A program made the position numbers and the translations under genes. Below, in pieces: positions 59,506 to 64,000 of a stretch of 64,000 nucleotides of DNA. The DNA is taken from positions 34,152,645 to 34,216,644 of the forward strand of contig CM055100.1 in NCBI GenBank assembly GCA_029204225.1, written 5' to 3'. How positions within the stretch are numbered: the stretch's first letter is position 1; the number at the start of each line of letters is the position of its first letter. The notes beneath the pieces are model-generated. The model was not told the DNA's origin and made no database searches. It saw only the letters and a program-made list of their open reading frames with translations. Origin of the DNA: Diphasiastrum complanatum (Eukaryota > Streptophyta > Lycopodiopsida > Lycopodiales > Lycopodiaceae).

Positions 59506-62500
59506 TTACAAAACGCATATCTCCTTTTGCAAAGCTAATATCTGTTCCAAACTTATGGGTTGAAAGATCCCATTTTGTACTACACATCCCTGAATGGATT
59601 TGGGCAATCCTTCAAGAAGGACATCATCTTCAAAACTCTCATCTCCAGAAACAGAAACAGAAACAGGCTTTTGGTGTTCTTTCTTGTCATAATTGCTTGT
59701 GGTGGACGGACCACTCCCACCGAAGGTTTCCACAGTGACCTTTGCTTTTTTATGGGGCAACTGCATGTTATCAGACTCAAAGACGTCCACATGGGTACAT
59801 ATAGCCTTTTTTTGGTTGGGAGAATAAGGCTGACGTGAAGTATCATTCACAAGGCAAATATCCTGCTTTTCTCCTACACCTATTTGAGGCATGATACCAT
59901 CTGACTGTTTACAAGGGCAATCAACCTTGTTATCTGCTAGGCATAGATTTTCAACACAAGATTGAAGCCATGGAGGCCTTACTCCTGAAGGACATGTAGG
60001 AGAAGGAAGCATACCAATTGCACATGGAAACCATCTGTCAGCAAGCCGCCACCTATCCTTACTTGTGAATCGATCTTTTCCTGATGATTGACTGTCAGAA
60101 GTGCTGATATCAGCTTTTAGTCCCTGTTGTTGATGAGAATGAGCTGCCAAACTTAGAAGACGTCTCTGTCTCTCCTTGACAGCAAGCAAATCCAGTTCTT
60201 GTCCATCCACCTTGAGCTTGTCAAGGCCACCACAAGCATTATTGATATTTGCTCCACCTGATTCTTCTATGATACATGTGGTCTCACTTATTCTTTGCAA
60301 TAATGCGCTGCTTTCTTCAAAGGGTTTGCTAAATTTGGCCAGTCTTGTCAGTTTTTCCCTAAAAAGCGGTTCAACATATGCAGATATAAGTGACACAAGC
60401 TCTAATATATATTCCCTATCTAAATTGCTCTTTAAACAAAGTGAAAGCATCTCTTGCAGCAGCTCCGTAGGTAATTCCCCTGCAATGAACTTAATACCAT
60501 TTATCTCATATTTTTTAAGATTTTCTGTGTAGCTACACTTCTCTTTTAGCAATTTCTGTTTCTCATTAGCCCTCCCATGTTGATTCTCCAAAAGCCAGGC
60601 CAACCACGCAGTTAAGCGGCTAAATTCCTCCATTTGCAACAAGGCACTTGTGGATGAAATAGCCTCATATTCTTTATTATCTTCAGGAACATGCAATGGC
60701 TGCGTTCTTCTCTCCTGGTGCAAACAGGCATAACCGCCTTCATTAACTGCCCCAAGTCCCAGCAATCTGCAGGTTATCCTCATCAGCAGTCTGGATAGAA
60801 GCTGAGGCATGAAAATAGAAAGTCTACACAAAGTGTCCTTCAAAGCCATGTCTGTCATAGAATTCAAACCAATATCATTCTCCACTGAAGGTTCCTGTAG
60901 AGATGATTCATGCTGTATATCATTCATCACATACGCAAAACATTGCCTTCTTTCCAACAAGGCTGATTGCTCCAAGAGGCCTTGATCAACGAGGATTGAC
61001 ACAAAATCTGAGATTCCAGGAGTAGCAAGCTCCAAAAGCTCATCAAATAGCTGTTTTGCGGCTGCAAAATGCGCATCAACTATACTCTTACTTTGAAAGT
61101 TCAAAGTTAACAAAACCTTAGGTAAATGAAAACAAAAAGCAAAGGTACTAATTGCATCCCTTAAAACATAACCATCTCTTACACTACCAACCTTTTCTTG
61201 AATTTTCCATCTTTTGCTCCTTTTCCCCTCTGTGACCCTGTTCAGAGTCCTCTTCCCTCAAGAATCTTTGCCTTTTAAGAAGTGACAAGTATTGCAGTAG
61301 CTTCAACTTGAGTTGTAATTCAGCATCTTTCAAAGCTTCTCTTTGTTGTTGCCAATATCTTTGCTCCAACCAATGAAGTGCCTACAGAAAAGCTCACAAA
61401 CAGTAGTCAATGCCAAAGTGAGACTTTTAACTCTGAGCCCATTGGGTAAACCATGATAACACCACGTAACATTTTACTTAATAATCTCTTACCCTATCAC
61501 AGGCTCTCGTGAAGTTTTCTCACACCACGAAAATAGTAGTATACTCAAATTCTTGAATTTGGATTGAAGAAGCTAAGGTTGCAATAAGGACAAAATATGA
61601 AAAGCTTGAAACTGAAGCATACCTGTTTGCTGGCAATCCGAAGTAGAGAAATTCTAGGAAGCTCATTATGGGCAGCCTCTGTTACACAAGCAGCGTCAAT
61701 ATATAAAGATTACTCTGGTTAGACATTTGATGGAACCCCTAAAACTAGCACTGGGTATATATTCCACAATTAGCTAACTGGAAAACAACAAAGCTGCAAC
61801 TTTACTGGAGGAGGTTTCTGCCTTTGAATATAGGTCTGAAAAAAATGTCACTTGAATAGTAAACAGGCTACACCCATGCAACTAGAGTGGCAAGCTCAGC
61901 AAAGTCTTGAGTGTGGGCGGCATATTCAATAAAGTTCACTACATGGTTCATGCTGTCCATTTTTTGACGTATTTCAGTCAACATAAAAGTCAAAATTTAG
62001 AAACAGGCAACACTTTGGCACAGCCAATGCTTGAAGTGTAAAAGGCTGAGAAAGTACCATGCCGAATATCAACAAGTATTCGAGGAAGACTTGCAATCTC
62101 TGCTCGGCATGCCACTGACATTGTGACTCCTTTTGACTGATCTACAACACCATTCACAAGTCTGCTCCTCTATTTAGGTTACTAGCTTGAAACCTTCTTT
62201 TTCCACTGAAGCTTTGCAATCTTAAATACTGTGAAATCTAAAAGCATTGAGAGTTCTAACTTTTCCAGCAGAGGGAAACAGCTTAAAATTCACCTCATAA
62301 TTGCCATTGCATACATCATCCTTAGCATCTCCTCAGAGAGACTGAACTCCGGTGCAATGCCAGGCCTGCAGAAAGCATATAGCAATACGTTTCTCAAGCA
62401 AAGTGAAAAGTACTGTGACAATACAGAATAGTAAAATATATCAACAGGTTCAGTTTTTAAGTAGACTTAGTAGAAGCTCATGCATCTGATTTTACTACTG

Positions 62501-63028
62501 AGGATACACATACTTAGCAATTACTAAGCAAGAAGGCAAAAAAAGCAGAATGGGGCAGTCTGACCAAAAAAAAAACAATAATCATAGTCATGCATATGGA
62601 TATAGAAGCTTCTCATACAAATCCGCACTTTGGTGCAGATTAGCATGCAAAAGAAGGAAGCAAATCGTTTAGACTTCAATAAGCATACATTATCTTAGGG
62701 TCACGATGATGGATACTGATAAGTTCTGCAGTAATTTCCACTGCAATTGGCACCCCTCCTTTGCTATGCCACGCTGCTATCTGCACTAGGGATGCCCTAA
62801 GCTTAGCCACTATGCTTGACGCCTTTTAGTGTTTTCCTTTAACTAAGCACAACAACAAATGAGCTGAACACATCAGAATAGAAAACTGCATTCATTTAAA
62901 TTTATGATTGGAATGTAGCAAACCCGATCAAGAGCAGTTTTTATCCGGGAAGAGGAAACTGAAAATAACGCTGCACGAACACAATCCCATTCCTGCCAAC
63001 TGCCCCAAGGCACCAGCCTCATCGTCAT
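59506..63028 (-). CDS. LAS1L: LAS1-like ribosome biogenesis protein (7 coding exons)
   Basis: The exons, all reverse, are 63028-62924, 62780-62689, 62365-62294, 62161-62058, 61678-61623, 61381-61192 and 61079-59506. Every junction has GT/AG and the phases agree, giving 730 residues. Exons 1-5 form the LAS1 domain: LVPWGSWQEWDCVRAALFS, TALDRIAAWHSKGGVPIAVEITA, EEMLRMMYAMAIMRLVNGVVD, LPRILVDIRHEAAHNELPRISLLR and ALHWLEQRYW. The RHEAAHNELP stretch fits the conserved RHxxxH nuclease signature of LAS1/HEPN proteins. The long C-terminal exon has SRLTAWLAWLLEN, WFPCAIGMLP and a last motif LPKSIQG...QPISLEQILALQKEI, which I recall in plant LAS1. LAS1 cuts ITS2 during 60S subunit maturation in the nucleolus. 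The 61192/61079 junction is the least certain. The ATG at 63028 may not be the true start (see findings). Confidence 0.9.
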
Positions 63029-63044
63029 GCTACTGGACACAATA

Positions 63045-63379
63045 CTGCAATTGCAGCCTGCCTTTCTTTGCTGCCTAAAACCACCTGCTAATTACGATCC
63101 GCCTTCCCCAGCAGACAGACTGTTGTGGCTGCTCAAATGCCAACACCATAAATAAGCATCCGCAAGCAAGAAAGTCTCGATCGCAATTCTCTCTGTTTAG
63201 TTGGGGCAAAACCCTAAAAAACCTAGATGAAAAACAAAGCACCAAAAGCACGCACAAGATCCGAAACTGACTTCACATGAAACACGAAGCTGAATTCTGT
63301 GGAGCTCAAAACACTAGATCGTTACAGACAATAATGTGCTAAAGAGACTTGAAAGCAACTAAAGGGGCCATTAATTCAC
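63045..63379 (-). other. Predicted first intron of LAS1
   Basis: On the reverse strand the donor is TTTGGCAG|GTGAAT (63379) and the acceptor is GCAATTGCAG|TATT (63045). Removing 335 bases joins an upstream leader to the exon with the ATG. AAACCCTAAA is present inside (about 63209). Confidence 0.6.
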
Positions 63380-63582
63380 CTGCCAAAGCTCCAAATCCTC
63401 TTAAGAACACGCAAGAACCAGAAGAGCTCAGCTTTCAGAGAACATAGAGAATCCAGCGGCATCAGCAAGCCCCTCTGGAGATAGAGCTGGGCAACAAGAG
63501 CTCTCTCTCTCTCTCTCGATCGATCGATCGATCGATCCAATAGCCATGATTTATACGAAGATTTAAGACAGCATTCCTTCAA
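63376..63582 (-). other. Upstream open frame of LAS1, in frame after splicing
   Basis: ATG at 63582 opens 67 codons that stop in the unspliced intron. With the predicted splice it reads through into LAS1. Its middle (DRSIDRSRERER) is encoded by the (GATC)n-(GA)n microsatellite. Confidence 0.5.
63500..63538. repeat. (CT)n-(GATC)n microsatellite in the LAS1 leader
   Basis: CT units run into about five GATC units in the presumed first exon. Confidence 0.95.
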
Positions 63583-63597
63583 GATACACCATTGCGC

Positions 63598-63705
63598 TTA
63601 GGGTTTGGGAAATCCAAACATGTGACGTCAGCCCTAGTGGGAATGGCTACAAGACACGGTTCAGTTTGTATTAGAGTGCACCCTCGATGATAAATGTTAG
63701 GCCCA
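63598..63705 (-). promoter_or_regulatory. LAS1 promoter motifs: telo-box, TGACGTCA, site II
   Basis: On the reverse strand AAACCCTAA lies at 63606-63598, a perfect TGACGTCA at 63623-63630, and TGGGCCT at 63705-63699. A telo-box with site II is, in established plant work, typical of ribosomal-protein and ribosome-biogenesis promoters, which fits LAS1. Spacing to the true start is unknown. Confidence 0.6.
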
Positions 63706-64000
63706 GGGAGTAATAAAAAGTTAACTAATATAGAGGGTTAACAGTATAACAGATAAACCGAGTGAGAAAGAAAAATGAACGTATTTTAAAGGAACATATA
63801 TGTAAGGAATAGGATATAAAATGCAAACATTAATTATGGAGAGAATCAAACAAAAATGTGACATCCTGCATTTGACGATTGGGGCCTGGGCTAGTATCTA
63901 ACGGCTGGGGCGGTGTAATTTCTTGAAGGCGGGAGTAAATGCTGTTAACAAATAACAGTTAACATTTCTACTGTTTGTGTAAAATCTTTGGGAGTAGCCA
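63706..64000. other. Upstream region to window end
   Basis: No gene seen. GGGCC/GGGCT words near 63882-63892 and 63903 could be further promoter elements. Confidence 0.35.

Noticed and set aside
59560-60532. Forward frames opposite LAS1 exon 7
   Set aside because: Antisense shadows of a long coding exon.

Overview
The window is nuclear DNA from a land plant. The genes are spliced plant families (Listerin, D6PK-type AGC kinase, early nodulin-like phytocyanin, LAS1). They are separated by large blocks of decayed Copia, Ty3/gypsy, LINE, hAT and SINE sequence. The kinase has an intron of about 10 kb full of retroelements. A decayed plastid fragment (ndhG-ndhI-ndhA with its group II intron) has ndhA text that looks fern-like to me. 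A fern-like or other large-genome, early-diverging vascular plant is my best guess; the lineage is inference, not proof.

Layout. 1-226: last exon of LTN1 (Listerin). 230-6800: microsatellites, a broken hAT/DUF659 element with a BED finger, an array of hairpin repeats and a tRNA-like SINE cluster. 6.8-10 kb: no recognisable gene. 10-24 kb: nested, partly inverted Copia remnants of at least four families, with LTRs, primer binding sites and polypurine tracts. 24.5-25 kb: a reverse-strand Ty3/gypsy RT scrap. 26-39.4 kb: a D6PK-like AGC VIII kinase gene, two coding exons (498 aa predicted) split by a 9,975-bp intron that holds a Copia LTR plus nearly intact gag, a LINE lacking its RT, tandem repeats and a long (GA)n tract. 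41.7-44.5 kb: plastid-derived insert. 46.5-47.5 kb: an early nodulin-like, GPI-anchored phytocyanin (269 aa, reverse strand) with ACGT-core motifs upstream. 50.8-52.4 kb: reverse Copia. 54-58.9 kb: a Copia array of three LTRs and two internal regions. 59.5-63.6 kb: LAS1-like ribosome-biogenesis gene on the reverse strand, seven coding exons reconstructed with consistent phases (730 aa), with a telo-box and a site II motif upstream.

How they relate. LTN1 (ribosome-associated quality control) and LAS1 (ITS2 processing) both concern ribosomes, but nothing shows that they are co-regulated. The kinase (auxin-transport type) and the phytocyanin (cell surface) are unrelated single genes. No operon-like or defence-like system was found. 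The least explained signals are the hairpin array at 4.8-5.1 kb, a motif shared by LTRs of two Copia families, a duplicated splice acceptor in the kinase gene, and an in-frame upstream extension of LAS1. All gene structures are read by eye from splice signals and protein similarity; no search was run.
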